64,000 nt of DNA, from the NCBI RefSeq assembly GCF_020921035.1, contig NC_063150.1, positions 4,278,001 to 4,342,000 of the forward strand. The letters run 5' to 3'. Shown here piece after piece: positions 46,814 through 59,961 of the stretch. Numbering within the stretch: the stretch's first letter is position 1; the number at the start of each line of letters is the position of its first letter. Below the pieces are notes generated by a model. The model saw nothing but the letters and a program-made list of their open reading frames with translations, searched no databases and was not told where the DNA came from. The stretch is from Rhodamnia argentea (lineage: Eukaryota; Streptophyta; Magnoliopsida; Myrtales; Myrtaceae). The position numbers and the translations under genes are program-made.

Positions 46814-48124
46814 AGACTGGATTTTGTGCCATCCCCATATATATTTTGTGGTGTTTAAAATTTTGCCTTCTTCTCTTCGCCCTTCTTACTTTCACATTTT
46901 GATTAAGTGTTACTGTGATTGTCATCTCATGATATCATGTGACACACTAATTAGCTAAGTTACTGGAAACTCTTGTTCAAATCTACTCTCTTTTATCTTT
47001 ATCCTCTTAAAGCTTTTGCAGAGGAGCTTTGGAATTTCAAGGATCATGAGCTTGCCCGATTTGTGATGGTTGTTTGAGAACCTCATTGGAACAAGATCAG
47101 ACTGTACGGTTTCCCCTTTTTGGCCAATAATGAGTTTGTTTTATTAGGATGCTTCTTGTGCTACTTTGAGATACTAGAGCAACCCAAGATCGGGACATAT
47201 ACGTACCACTAGTTGAAAATCTGTTGAGGCTAATTTCCAAATTGTTAATTGAGTACCCACTAATTGATGGTCCAAAAAGGCCTCAAATCAGGAATATTCA
47301 TGCTTTGCTTGCCTTTAATGGATGCAGCGTGCCAATGTGACCATCAAGTGAAGTTGATGACAACCCATTTCTCCTTTTACATATGCAAGCACTTTCCAAT
47401 ATGAGTTTGGTTTAGCATACTCTGTTTGGCTTATTCTTCTGCATAGAGACATGCATTTAATGTTCCTTTTCTCTTTGCATAATGCACCGACCCATTGACA
47501 TATGTCCAATTCCTTTTTCCCTTTTGGTAAAATGTTAATTTAAATTAGTCTGAAGACTTTGATTATTGCAAGTGCTCTCCTCATCTCTTTAGTCTTTACT
47601 AGCCGAGATCGACTCCTTGGACACGCAATTTTTTCGCAAACATTTGCGACAAATGACATGCTCCTCCGTGTCATTCAGAAGAATAGATACCAGAATGTAG
47701 GTAGACTCCAGAAATTAGTACAAAGGTGTGATTTGCTGGTATTTACCAAGGTTTGATTCTGCTATGGCTACAAAAGATATGAATCTGCTTTCTGAATGTG
47801 CGTTGAGGTGAAGGTGAAGTGAGAATCAACAGCTCATAAAGCGAAGCTTTCTGTTTCCGCCTATCCATTTTCCTTTGATCCCTGCGAAGATAATGGGCAT
47901 TCCTCAAGTTAGTGGTTATCCTACGTGGCCTTCGGAATCCATTTCAACTTGCCTACTTTGGCTGGACCCCACTTCATCAATGGCCATACCCCCACTATCC
48001 CATGATAATAACCAATTAAAGACTTCGACGTTCGGAGAGTTTCGCGAGGCTTTTATATTGTACATGGTCGTCGTTCTCTGAGTCTCACTTCCCTGCTGCT
48101 TCTTGAAATTTGGCTTTCTGGGCG
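46814..48124. other. Intergenic region between BTF3 and the XTH gene
   Basis: No gene is supported. The first part holds the BTF3 3' UTR. Close to the XTH gene, TTTTATATTG at 48051-48060 lies 65-75 bp before its start codon and is the likely TATA box. CCCACTATCC and CCAAT-like words lie just upstream. Confidence 0.5.
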
Positions 48125-49693
48125 ATGCTGCATAAGAGAATTCAGATGATTATCTCGAAGTGGCGGTCTTCGTGTTCCTTGATTGCCTTATTGACGATGT
48201 CGTGGTTGTGGAGTTCTTGTACGGTACGGAGAGTAGCTGGTTGTGATGGCTTCGACGAGCTCTTCCAACCCACCTGGGCTCCTGAGCACGTCGAGTGCGA
48301 AGGGGACCAAACAAAGTTGACTCTTGATTCTTCTTCTGGTAAAACCTCCCTCTTTGCCTCTAACTCACAGTTTGCAAGTCCTCTCAATCCCAGAATGCTG
48401 ATTTGATCACATTTCTCATACTCACCTGTTCTTCCTCAACTTATCATCATGACTTAACAGTCTAAATACCCTTTCCAGCTCATAGCAAACTTCAATCTTC
48501 AAAGCCGACACGGAATAAGAACGACGTGTAGGGCTCGTGAAGCTTGGTTTTTGTGTTGGGTCGCATGAAAGAATTTGGAGATTGACCAACTATGCACAAG
48601 AAAGAACCAGCTAATGCTAGACTTTGAATAAACTGAGTTCAAGCGTTATTGTATTCAAATTCAAACTCGACTGAAATTGATACTTTGAACTAGTTGAGTC
48701 CTGAACATTGCTCCATTATTCACCATAATCCTACTCTTGAATCGGGAATCATCGTGGCTTCCCATAGGTTGTGGGTTCGGGTCCATGAAGACATACCTGT
48801 TTGGACTGACAACGGTGCAAATTAAGCTAGTCCAAGGCGATTCAGCTGGAACAGTAACGGCATTCTACGTATATAACCATCCCTACTCTATATTTGCAAT
48901 CATATAACGTTTTCGAATTCCGACACGCGAAAAATGACTGATGGAAAATCAATGCAGATGTCTTCGGATGCTCCTAACCACGATGAGCTTGACTTCGAGT
49001 TTCTGGGAAACCTATCCGGAGAACCTTACCTTGTCCAAACCAATGTTTATGTCAACGGCACGGGAGATAGAGAGCAAAGGCACAGTCTTTGGTTCGATCC
49101 TACCTTGGATTTTCATACCTACTCTTTGTTCTGGAACCGACGTTTTATCATGTACGCCGTCCTTGATTTCTCTTCCTAATTCTCTTTCTCGATAGATAGT
49201 TATTGCACGCGCTTTGTACGTTTGTTTTTGTATGGGAGTGGACAGGGCCTATCACTTTGCTTACGCCGGTATTCTTGTCAAACAACATAGGTTTCTCGTC
49301 GACGGAATTCCTGTAAGAGTATTCACGAACAAGGAAGAATCTCGTGGCGTGCCATATCCGAAAAGCCAGCCTATGCGAGTCCGTGGGTCGGTGTGGAACG
49401 CTGACGATTGGGCCACACAAGGAGGACGGGTGAAGACGAACTGGAGCCATGCGCCTTTCGTCTCTTCGTTTCGGTCCTTTGGCATCGACGCCTGTGAGCT
49501 GTCGCCGGAGACGGACGATATCGTGACCAAATGCAGACAATTGGGGCAATATTGGTGGGACAAGCCGTCGTTCGACGAGATAGGTCGTCATCGGAGCCGC
49601 CAACTCACGTGGGTTCGCAAGAAGCACTTGGTCTATGACTATTGCCAGGACAAACTCAGGTTTTCTGAGCTTCCTAAGGAATGTGTGGATTAG
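48125..49693 (+). CDS. Xyloglucan endotransglucosylase/hydrolase (XTH, GH16)
   Basis: Exons 48125-48338, 48768-48868, 48958-49151 and 49291-49693 give 304 codons (303 aa). The start ATG is followed by a basic stretch and a hydrophobic signal sequence ([16 protein letters not shown]), so the enzyme is secreted. The GH16 domain has [33 protein letters not shown], and the catalytic motif [10 protein letters not shown] (nucleophile E115, acid/base E119). An N-glycosylation site NLS follows at 123-125, as in most XTHs. [20 protein letters not shown] and the C-terminal XET domain with [10 protein letters not shown] and a final Cys-containing tail complete it. XTHs cut and religate wall xyloglucan during growth. 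The closest Arabidopsis group looks like XTH26-type, but this is not certain. Confidence 0.94.
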
Positions 49694-50445
49694 CATGGGC
49701 AGGCATGCATATGTTAAGTTTTATATGCAAGTTATTCTTGCTCATGAACTTTAGCTTTAATCCCGCGCAGCGTGGAAGCCTAGTAACTAGTGTAACTTTT
49801 AAGATTCAAGGTGTGATCTCAACCTTGATCTGAGAAATCGCTTGTACCGTGCACATGATCAATGCCGACAAAATAACTCTAGTTCTTCCCCATAAGAAAT
49901 GATGCATGAACTCCACGCCACCGTTCAGAGAGGCTAATGATTTGAGCAATACTAGTATTGTTCATCGAATAAGAAATCGTTGAATGCTTCCTTTTCGAGG
50001 GAAATTCTTTGAGCGATTCAATTAGATAATTGGATGACTCAGTATCTAAGAGCCAAATCACGCGAGAGTTGATCACCTCCAAGGCGGTTGATTCAGTTGT
50101 GAAAAGTTCACTTGTCGTCGACGATGTCACCAGTGCGATTCGCATTGTGGACAAACTTCTGAACGAGTTACGCCGTGTAATCTTAGCTTCTGCATCCTTT
50201 GCGTTGAAAGATTTTCTAGCTGTGGGCCTACGCTAACGGGCTCGGCAACCTTGAATTTTCGGGCCTTTAGTGATACGCAATAATTATCGTTTAATCCAAT
50301 ATTTCGTACTGGGTGTTAGACTTTTTGGTTTTACCCAAAGTGAGCCGCTAGCGCTGATCGCCGAAGAGGCAATTTTTATCCATTAATTACATACATTTAT
50401 TTGTAATGTGTGATTTCTCTGTCAAAATAATGTTGTCAATTGTAT
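49694..50445. other. Intergenic region downstream of XTH
   Basis: Contains the XTH 3' UTR. Open frames on both strands at about 49879-50236 overlap each other and have no recognised domain. No gene is supported. Confidence 0.5.
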
Positions 50446-50455
50446 AAAAAATGTT

Positions 50456-51350
50456 GGGAAATTTTCAAAAAAGAGCCCAAAATCCTCTCATTTTTTCAAA
50501 TAAAGGCATCGAGTGAATCTCGTTTCAAATTATATTTCAAATAAGAGTGGTCATAAAATTTCAAAAAAAGGCCTAACCTATAAGGCATTTTCGTCATTTC
50601 TTATTTTAATTTTTTAATTTATTTTTCTATATTTTCCCATTTTTTTGGTTTTTAAAAATGAAAAAAAAAAAAGAAAAATAGCCACAATGACAAGAGGGTT
50701 GCCCCTCCCGCTTGTGGAGGCCGACCCACCGCCGATGGGGGGTCATGGAGGTGAGGTCACCGGCGCCTCCATAAGGGTCGGTGAACTCGCTGACTAGAGG
50801 CGAGGCCCAGAAGTGGAAGAGGATGGGGCCCTCTTTCGGATATTGACCAAGGCGGGGGTTGCCACCCCTCCCTTGGTTAAGGAGGGCACCTGTGACCCCT
50901 CGCCCAAATTTGGGAGAGGGCCCAACCCTTTGGCCCTCATCTCGGGTTTGGTGGGGCCATCGACTCTTGAGGAGGCGCCGGCAACCCCAACCACTCTCCT
51001 CCTCCTCCTCCTCCCCCCGCAATGTAGGGGTAGTGGGCAACGGGCGGGAGGTTGCTTCTCCCGCCTCTGTATCCTTCTTTTTAAAAATTTTTTTGTTAAA
51101 TTTTAAAGAAATAAAAAAAAAGAAAAATTTTAAAAAAATCAAATATAAAAAAAAAGATTGAAATGCCCTTGAAATTATGCTCTTTTTTGAAATTTCATGG
51201 TTACTTTAGAGCTCTTATTTGAAATAACATTCACTTCATATTCTTATTTGAAAAAATAATGATAATTTGGACTTTTATTTGTAACAAGATTTATTTGAGG
51301 CTTTTATTTGCGAAAATAAAAAGGCTTCGAGCTCTTTTTTAAAATTTTTC
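50456..51350. mobile_element. Mutator-like long-TIR non-autonomous element in a gene promoter
   Basis: The left end GGGAAATTTTCAAAAAAGAG is mirrored by the right end (GAAAAATTTTAAAAAAGAGC when reverse complemented), and the arms extend about 150-200 bp each. The element is flanked by AAAAAATGTT (50446-50455) and AAAAAATATT (51351-51360), a 10-bp target duplication with one change, the size made by Mutator-like elements. The GC-rich core (50690-51060) carries open frames that are artefacts of G+C-rich repeats (GGAGG, CCTCC, and a (CTC)n run near 50998). It encodes no transposase. It lies about 200 bp upstream of the TPR gene start codon. Confidence 0.85.
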
Positions 51351-51559
51351 AAAAAATATTGAGACACCGGAGGTCAACCAAGCAGCATATGCTTTAGCAC
51401 AATGCGTTGACTATTCCGTGGCGTTTTCTATTCTTTAGCGACTGTCACCTATACTTTCCAAGTATCTCTCTCTCTCCGCGAGGATCGGAATCAGTTCTTT
51501 CACTTACGCTAGGAGCGACTGGGAGTCTGCGACACCACCGTCGTCGCCAGGCGGAGGAG

Positions 51560-54471
51560 ATGATGGAGCTCACCGTAATCTCTCCCCTCAACAACTCACT
51601 CTCTCTCTCTCATCCTCAACGACGCCGCCTCACAGCCGCCTCGTGCGCGGGCTCGTCGAGCCTCTCCGAGGTCAGGGTCTGCACCAACCGCACTTGCCGC
51701 AAGCAGGGCTCGTTCCAGACCCTGGAGGCGCTCTCCGGCCTGGCCCCGCCCGGCGTCGCCGTCAATGCCTGCGGTTGCTTGGGCCGGTGCGGCTCCGGCC
51801 CCAACCTCGCCCTCCTGCCCGAGGGCGTCATCGTCAGCCACTGCGGCACCGCCGCGCGCGCCGCGCGGATCTTCTGTGACGCTGACAAGGACGTGTTGAG
51901 GAACCTGGAGGCGCTTGCGCTGAGGAAGAGAGCCGAGAGCGAGCTGGAGAGGGGAAATTTCTCCGATGCCGAGGTCCTGCTAACTCAGGTAGGTTCTGGT
52001 TAACGTGTGTTTTGCTGTAGTTCGGTGTTTTTTGTGCTCAGTCTTATGGGAATGGTCGTGTGTTGTGGGCTAATTGGTGGTTGAATTGGATTGGTTTTGT
52101 TTATTTGGGAACATTTTGCTGATAGAGATTAGAGAATGAGTGCCTTGATGGTCCTTTCTCAAATGATTGAATAGACCGTAGCTGATCCAATGGAGGAATT
52201 GAAATCTCATGATGATTTTTTCTTTGTTACGCAGGCTATAGCAATGAGTCCATCTGGTGGGATCCATGTGATGTATAAAGACAGGTTGGTCCATCAATTC
52301 CTATCATCTGAGGCTGAGACAATTTCTGCATCTTGCTGCAGTTGATGACAAACTTTCTAAATTTGTCACGGCGACGTAATAAGTATTCCAAGATGGGATT
52401 TTACCCCCTCTTCTGTAGTTGACTAGGTGTTGGCGATGATTTTGATGATGATGTGAATGAGTTTGCACTAAATGGGGCACCTTTGTGGATGAATTAGAGG
52501 TTTATGTTAGCATTTCGTTTTGATTATAGAAACCAAGCTGCTGCTGAAAAGGTGGGAATGTACAACTGTAGTGGGGCTCTTACATGATTTATGAATTAGA
52601 GGTTTATGTTTTGTTCAGATCTGTTGCGAGGTTGGGAATGAGCAACTATAGTGGGGCTCTGGAAGATGCAAAAGAAGCGTCAACATTAGCTCCTCAGTAC
52701 ACTGAGGTCAGTGAGTCTCTACTTTAGAAAAATTTATTCATATAATTAAAAGCATGAGGCATTTGCAACCTTAATATTTCTAATCATAAATCATTTCCCA
52801 TGAGGGGCACACAAGAGGCAGGCGTAAGGTGTAGACTAGGTCTCACCCAAAAAGGATGCAATTTAGACTTTTAGTCAGATGGGAGCTTGATCTGAGGAGC
52901 AATTCTAAAAACTGAACCTTTATCCCCTTGTGCTTTCACTGATAGGAGGGAAAGGGAAGGAGACAGGGCAAGTGCTGTTTATGTAACGAGATTCACATAA
53001 TTTGATGCAGGCGCATGGTTTTAATGTCTACATTGTGTTAAGTAGGAAAGGTTTTATTCTGACCTGCATCTCAAGCAATCAGAACACAATCTCTTCGTGA
53101 GATTTCTAAAACCTTTACTATAGGACCTTGCGCATGATCTCAAGAGATGAGAGAATTTTTTCTTTAAAATTGAATACTCCATCAATATATAACCTTAACA
53201 TCACCAAATCTTGTGTTTTAGATATTAGAGACCTCGCTACATGCTTACATCAGTGCTGTGGACCCAAAATAGAGAGGGAGGGAGAGATCCTTGTATTGGT
53301 GAGAATTTTGGCTCATAATATATTTCTAAAGTAAATGTTTTTTTTCCTTCCTCCAGGCTTATTTATGTCAGGGTGATGCTCTCATGGCAATGGAACAGTT
53401 TGATGAAGCTGAGAAGTCCTATTCCACGTCCTCACAGATAGATCCCTCCATTCGTCGTTCCAGATCATTCAAGGTATGCTTTACTTCCTTAGTTTGACCA
53501 GTGCAGTTATTCTCTGGTTTCTCATATTGTCAGTTTATCAGTGTCAAATTCTTGTAAGCTTTCCTTATGGTGTATGCCGTGACTGGACAATTAAAGGGTG
53601 TATTTCTGCTATTAAGGATCATCTTTTGACTATATGAGTTATAGTTCTTAGAGGTTTTTCTATTCTTTCGTCATTATGATGTGTACTGGTCATAGTTTTG
53701 TGACTCTGTGTGTGCGTCCTTTAACAAATTTTTGCTGACATGAACACATTGAATTGAGGTTTACTTCTAAAAGCTGTATTTATAATTTTGGCAATGATAA
53801 GTCCCTAAAAATTCAGGTTAAATGTCACTGAATGCTTATGTAAAGTGGAAAAATAGTTTGTCTTATTTTGATGTGTTTCATGGAATTCTGTTTTACATAA
53901 AAGAAATAATTACGGTCAGCATGTCTGAAGGGATCCTTGTAGGTGCAAGTATTTAGTTTGAGCATTGATATTTCTGCAACTGATTACCTTCAACTGACGG
54001 ATTGTCAAAGAAAATATGTTTTTCATTATTGTTATGACGTAAAGGTGCACTTTTAGCTAATTTTGTTGGGTATCTATGACAGTTCTAATGGAAGATTCAT
54101 TTCTTTCTTCTCATCTGTCTTTCTCTCTCAAGTCTCGCCAAGCCTTGAACCTTTGTCGGGGACGTAGGCCAAATGACAAGGCTGAGGGGAAGCTGATGAC
54201 GGTTTACTTATTTCAATTTAGAAGAATGAGGATAAGTTTCTACTTGGGAGTGGCTAAAGTGATGGAAACTTCTTTAATCCATTATTAAAAATTTATCTTC
54301 GTGTACTGCTGCAATTTCTCATGTCGCGGAGTATTATTGAGATTACTGTTGGAATGCAGTGACAACTTTTGATTCTTCCCTCTTCTTTTTCTTTACCTTT
54401 TCTTTATCCTTTTTCCACAGGATCGAGTTGAAAGGCTTCAACAGAAACTAGCTGCTGCAGATATCTCTTGA
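51560..54471 (+). CDS. Plastid-type Fe-S thioredoxin-fold plus TPR protein
   Basis: Exons 51560-51988, 52235-52284, 52619-52706, 53357-53473 and 54421-54471 give 245 codons (244 aa). After a Ser/Arg-rich transit-like N-terminus comes a thioredoxin-like [2Fe-2S] ferredoxin domain: VRVCTNRTCRKQGS, then VNACGCLGRCGSGPNLALLP and IVSHCGT supply four spaced cysteines typical of this fold. The second half has TPR-like helices: LRKRAESELERGNFSDAEVL, SVARLGMSNYSGALEDAKEA, AYLCQGDALMAMEQFDEAEK. The last exon encodes a short amphipathic tail (DRVERLQQKLAAADIS). Function is unknown; a chloroplast redox or assembly role is an inference. GC-rich exon 1 contrasts with AT-rich introns. Of the two adjacent ATGs the first was chosen. 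A Mutator-like element sits just upstream. Confidence 0.88.
52489..52660 (+). repeat. Tandem duplication spanning the intron 2/exon 3 junction (decoy exon)
   Basis: ATGAATTAGAGGTTTATGTT occurs at 52489-52508 and 52591-52610. Each is followed by a version of exon 3 coding: GGTGGGAATG..AACTGTAGTGGGGCTCT (52551-52580) in the intron and GGTTGGGAATG..AACTATAGTGGGGCTCT (52629-52660) in the real exon. The upstream copy stops after about 90 bp. The real 3' splice site (TTGTTCAG at 52611-52618) is not kept in the first copy, which instead has GATTATAG at 52522-52529. Confidence 0.85.
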
Positions 54472-55277
54472 AGATTGGCTGTGGAGTTATAAGTACCAAG
54501 TTAACGTGGAGTAACCAAAATAATCTGTTGGTTTACAGGTTTGTTATTCCTTGCAAATCGTTTGCTTGATTGACTTGCTTTGGGTAATTTACCTGTTATG
54601 GTGGCTGGTGACTGCCATGAAAGTGAGTCCTTACTTGCAGATCTTAATAATTAGTGAAGCAATTTGTTTGTTTGCCTTGTATCCGCCAGTAATAAAGAGG
54701 ACTCACTATCATAATTCCTCTATAATATTGTTTTTACGATAATCAGTCTTCTTGTGTAAATGTTGCTTCACTTTACTGCTGGTTTCAGAACTGAGATCCT
54801 ATTCTTTAGTCCTCATCAATGTGCAGGATTTGGCATGCGGTGGTGTGATTGGATACATACAAAATTGTATAGGTTATACACTTAAAATGAGCATGCCAAG
54901 GGATGAGATATATTGCTTAGGTAAGTTCCTTCGTTCCATTGCTTCCTTGTAACATATCAGCTAAATGAAGGGATTTTGCTAGGAGTTCTACATTATTTGT
55001 TCTGTTGCATATTTCCCCCTTCTGTTTTATTAAGAAATAGATGGCAGGCAAGTGCTAGAGAGATACAATTGACCATTTTATTCCTTCTGAATAATCTAGT
55101 ATATAAGACAAAGAAGTTGACTTTCACTTACATTACTTTATGTAAACACCTAATTTGGTTGATTTCACGAGAGAGGTGACTGGAAGGTCCCTTGCATTCT
55201 CATGTTCGCACCAAAATGATCATAGGCTCTCCATCAAAAGCAAAACTCATGCATGAGTAGCTTTTTCGGCATAATTA

Positions 55278-56040
55278 GTATCGTGATAAGTGGAGAGCAC
55301 CCTCATGCTTGTGCTTTGCACTCCTTTTCCTTTTGAGAACATTCTAGGTCTACCAAAGAAGCATCCAGCGTTAACTTGCTATTCTTCAGTTCAAGGATAG
55401 AATTTGCGAGAGCATCTGCCCATTGTCACTTCTGTAAGTGCAGTTTGGGTTTCTTGTAACGGACATGATAAAGATGGAGAAGCTTTTGGTTTTTGAGTTT
55501 CTGTTGTGACAAGTTTAGCTGGTGGAGAGAGCAGGTTTCATCCCCATGCTAAGTTGGAACCATAGCAGAGTAGAAAGACTACATGTTGCTGATACTCATA
55601 TAAGGTAGATAGCAATTTGGAAGTTATGCTGTTATTAGTATATAAGATTGATTAAGTACTTGGCTTGCGGAATCATTCTGACTGCATTGAATGATAATTA
55701 ACAACCTTTGCTGTTGCAAGTCCATCATCCATGTTTTTGCTTTCACTCTGGTACGTCATTCCAACATGACTTCTGATTGTTTCTGATAATGATGGATTTG
55801 GCAAGTTACTTGGCCAACACGCATCCATACTAACCCTGTCTTGTGAGAGTACTCCTACTCGATGGGAATGACTAAGAAATGATGCAACTCGGGCTTTGAC
55901 TCGAGACCGGTCAACCTGGCAGGGAGTACATTGACAATACCTCTACATAAAAGCTATCGTATTGGAGGAATTACCAGTGAAAATTCTACCTAAAAGACCA
56001 AGCATCCATAGGTGCCGTGGACAGTTTGACCGTCACATGT
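55278..56040. repeat. Interrupted copy of a duplicated block (filled site)
   Basis: 55278-55367 matches 57390 to about 57480 (shared GAGAACATTCTAGGTCTACC and AAGAAGCATCCA). About 56000-56035 matches 57472-57508 (AAGCATCCATAGGTGCC then GACNGTTTGACC). In this copy the two parts are separated by about 632 bp (55368-55999) bounded by the 9-bp direct repeat AAGCATCCA (55359-55367 and 56000-56008), which is present once in the other copy. The intervening DNA has no obvious terminal inverted repeats. Confidence 0.75.
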
Positions 56041-56759
56041 CAAGACATATCACAATTGCCAATTTGTTATGACTAACTGATGCTTGTCACCGTTTGGTCA
56101 TAATCTGTCCACCCTAACCCGATGGGCAAGAACTCTTTGCAAGCAGACCGACATGTATCCTTGAATGTTTTAGTAAAAGTGACAAAATTGTACATGTACG
56201 TACACATATGTAAAGATGTGGTATGGGTGAACAAAAACGTCAGTTTTAGTTTTTCTTTCCTTTTTGAAATAATATGTTTTCCAATACATAAAAGATTGAT
56301 TTAGTTTAATTCTATAGATTGACATGTTATAAAAAAGAAAGATCCGAAGTTTTCTCGGGCGATCAAGTTTTATGTACATTAAGAGCGTGCGGTTGTAGTA
56401 GAAGTTCTTCCGACTTGATCTTGATGTTCCCATCCTTATCTGCTGCCATCGAATACGATTCTGTGACATTCGTTTGATATTTCAAACTTTTGATCAATTA
56501 CGGGTCGCATCCTACCAGTGCATGTTCTAATCTCGCACAGCTTCGGATCAAAGTTGTCCGCCAACCAATGACAGAATTCCTCCCCCCTTCAACTTTCCAG
56601 TTTGCAGTTCCAATAGGCCTCTAAATCCAATTTCTCGTACCGCTTGGTTTGTTCGTCATCTGATTGAAAAGTTAATCTCATTAATCTTTTGGGAGCATAT
56701 CTTGTTTTGAACGAATTCTGTCCCCATGTTTTTACTCATTGGTTAACATAAAAAATAAT

Positions 56760-56990
56760 GTTTTGGGAAAGTAAAAACGCCACGGAAAATTCAAAACTGT
56801 ACCAATTGTGATGTATTTGTTCCAAACTTTTTTTTCATGTCACCAAAAACCCCTAATTTGTACTTCATTGATACATCTACCCTCCCTAAGGTACTGTTAT
56901 AAATTGCAGTTAAAAGTCTGACGCGGACTTGATGTGGCGCTAAAGTGGTGCCTCGCAAGCATTACATCAGAAAAAAATTAAAAAGAGCAA
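56760..56990. mobile_element. Arm/remnant of the repeat-armed TIR family
   Basis: Two units of the pattern 'cac(g)gaaaattcaaaactgtacc..tgtgatgtatttg' and 'gtcaccaaaaa..cctaatttgtac..tgatacatctacc' occur in tandem (about 56780-56840 and 56838-56895). They are followed by the family's GACGCGGACTTGATGTGGCG core-like segment. The inverted right arm is not clear, so this is a partial copy. No coding. Confidence 0.45.
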
Positions 56991-57388
56991 AACATTTGAA
57001 TTCCTGTTCATTGGCTTCGAGCTAAAACTTTAGCATGGGCTCACGAATGCACGATACATCGAAATTTGGTAATGCTTGATGCAAGTTGAGCAGATGGTAA
57101 GTCTCTGAAATTTATCTCCGTCGTTCACAGTAATTGAATGAATACGTTACGCAATTGGAAGCAATTATGTTGCAACATGAGATGACATTAGCAACCATCG
57201 ACTCCATTGTAGGGTTGGAAGGTTTTCATTGATTGATCGAAAGCAGATGAATATTGTCAAAGGAAGTTAATGAAATTAGTCTCTGATGAGATTCTTTTTT
57301 AGTTCATTCTGAAATTACTAATACATATGGTACATTTCATTGTTATTTGCTCATTCCAAATAGGAATATATCAAAGAAGCACAATCAA

Positions 57389-57510
57389 GTATCATGATAA
57401 GTGGAGAGAGCACACTCACGCTTATGCTTTGCGCTCCTTTTCTTTTTGAGAACATTCTAGGTCTACCAAAGAAGCATCCATAGGTGCCATTGACGGTTTG
57501 ACCATCATCG
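57389..57510. repeat. Uninterrupted copy of the duplicated block (empty site)
   Basis: Matches both halves of 55278-56040 without the 632-bp insert: GAAGCATCCATAGGTGCC is continuous here. It differs by scattered point changes (about 10%), so the duplication is not very recent. Confidence 0.75.
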
Positions 57511-58697
57511 AAACTACGAGTTAAGCATCAGAGGGACGATCGGGACGATCAACTTGGACGGCCTAACACGTGTTCATGGTTGCAGCTCCGATTGCAGCTC
57601 CGATCGGTGGTGGAAGCCTTAACAGATCCTTGGATATTTACACTTAACAGCTAGAACTTAGCTATACGAAAAGAATCCAAACACAAAGTCTTCATTGAAT
57701 CAAATAAATTAACATGGCAATTAATCATTCAAGATTGGCAAGATCCCTTGTTAACAACATGGATATTTACTTGTTTCACTGTCCATAATGATTTGTCTTG
57801 TTTCTATTTTACTCGAAAATATGTCTCACTTGAAATGTGTAGTGTAGAGATTCAGATAATACAATTAATCATGCGACCGACGTTCTTGCAGAATTCGTTT
57901 TTTGGTCTGTGGATCTAATGTAAGGCCTGATGTATAAAAAAAGAAAAGAAAAGTAGTTAACCACACTTAAGGACTCAATATATTTTCAAACCCCTTCATT
58001 ATTTTTCCTTGTTCAAAGTTCAAACCCTATGTTTTGCCTTCGCTCCATTTTGTTTCGAGTAGGACAGACATGATATGTCGTGCAAGGCCGCAGAAGAGAG
58101 GAACCAATAGAAAACAAAACCCAGACTGCTCCACTTTGATCTTTGCTACAATCCATTTAGTACAGAGACTTCATAAGTTTCTCAAATTAGTGAAGAAGCA
58201 AGAAACAAAACAGGTGAACCTAAACATGGTATTGGGAATATGAACTCTAATACACTACTACTATAATGAGTTTCCATCTATTCGTCTTATTTCCATTTGG
58301 ATGTCCTTGTCTTGTCTCTGCCTATGATGCTTATCTAACTAGTTCAATACACACTTTGATGCAAGGATGCACAACTTAAGCTTGGGTGTTGCACTTCTGT
58401 CTCAAGAAAGCTTTTGCTTCCGCTTTCTGCTCCAAGGCCCTATGCGAGCAGACCATACATCATAAGGGTTGGCCACAAATATAAGAACCTGGCAGAGGGT
58501 GGTTTTATGTTCTATTGTTTCTAACCCAATGCCCTGTGGTTTTAATGCGGATGACACCAAGCCATTTGACCAGCTGTCTCCTTAGTGGTGTTGGTTGTTT
58601 ATTCATGTGCCATGCTTCTTCATTTGAACAACTTCCATAGGACTAATTGAGCTTTTGGGTCCAAATGCCATTCTTGCACTAATGGAATCATGTGCGG

Positions 58698-59961
<1,264 letters not shown>

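Larger units (their letters stand above)
54472..58690. other. Gene-free region downstream of the TPR gene
   Basis: AT-rich, non-coding. Only short frames without domains are present. It contains a duplicated block with one copy interrupted (55278-56040 and 57389-57510) and an arm of the repeat-armed TIR family near 56770-56960. Nothing else was recognised. Confidence 0.5.

Noticed and set aside
50627-51142. 171-aa and overlapping ORFs in the 50.4-51.4 kb element
   Set aside because: Frames are open on both strands because of G+C-rich repetitive sequence inside a TIR element. There is no domain and no start context.
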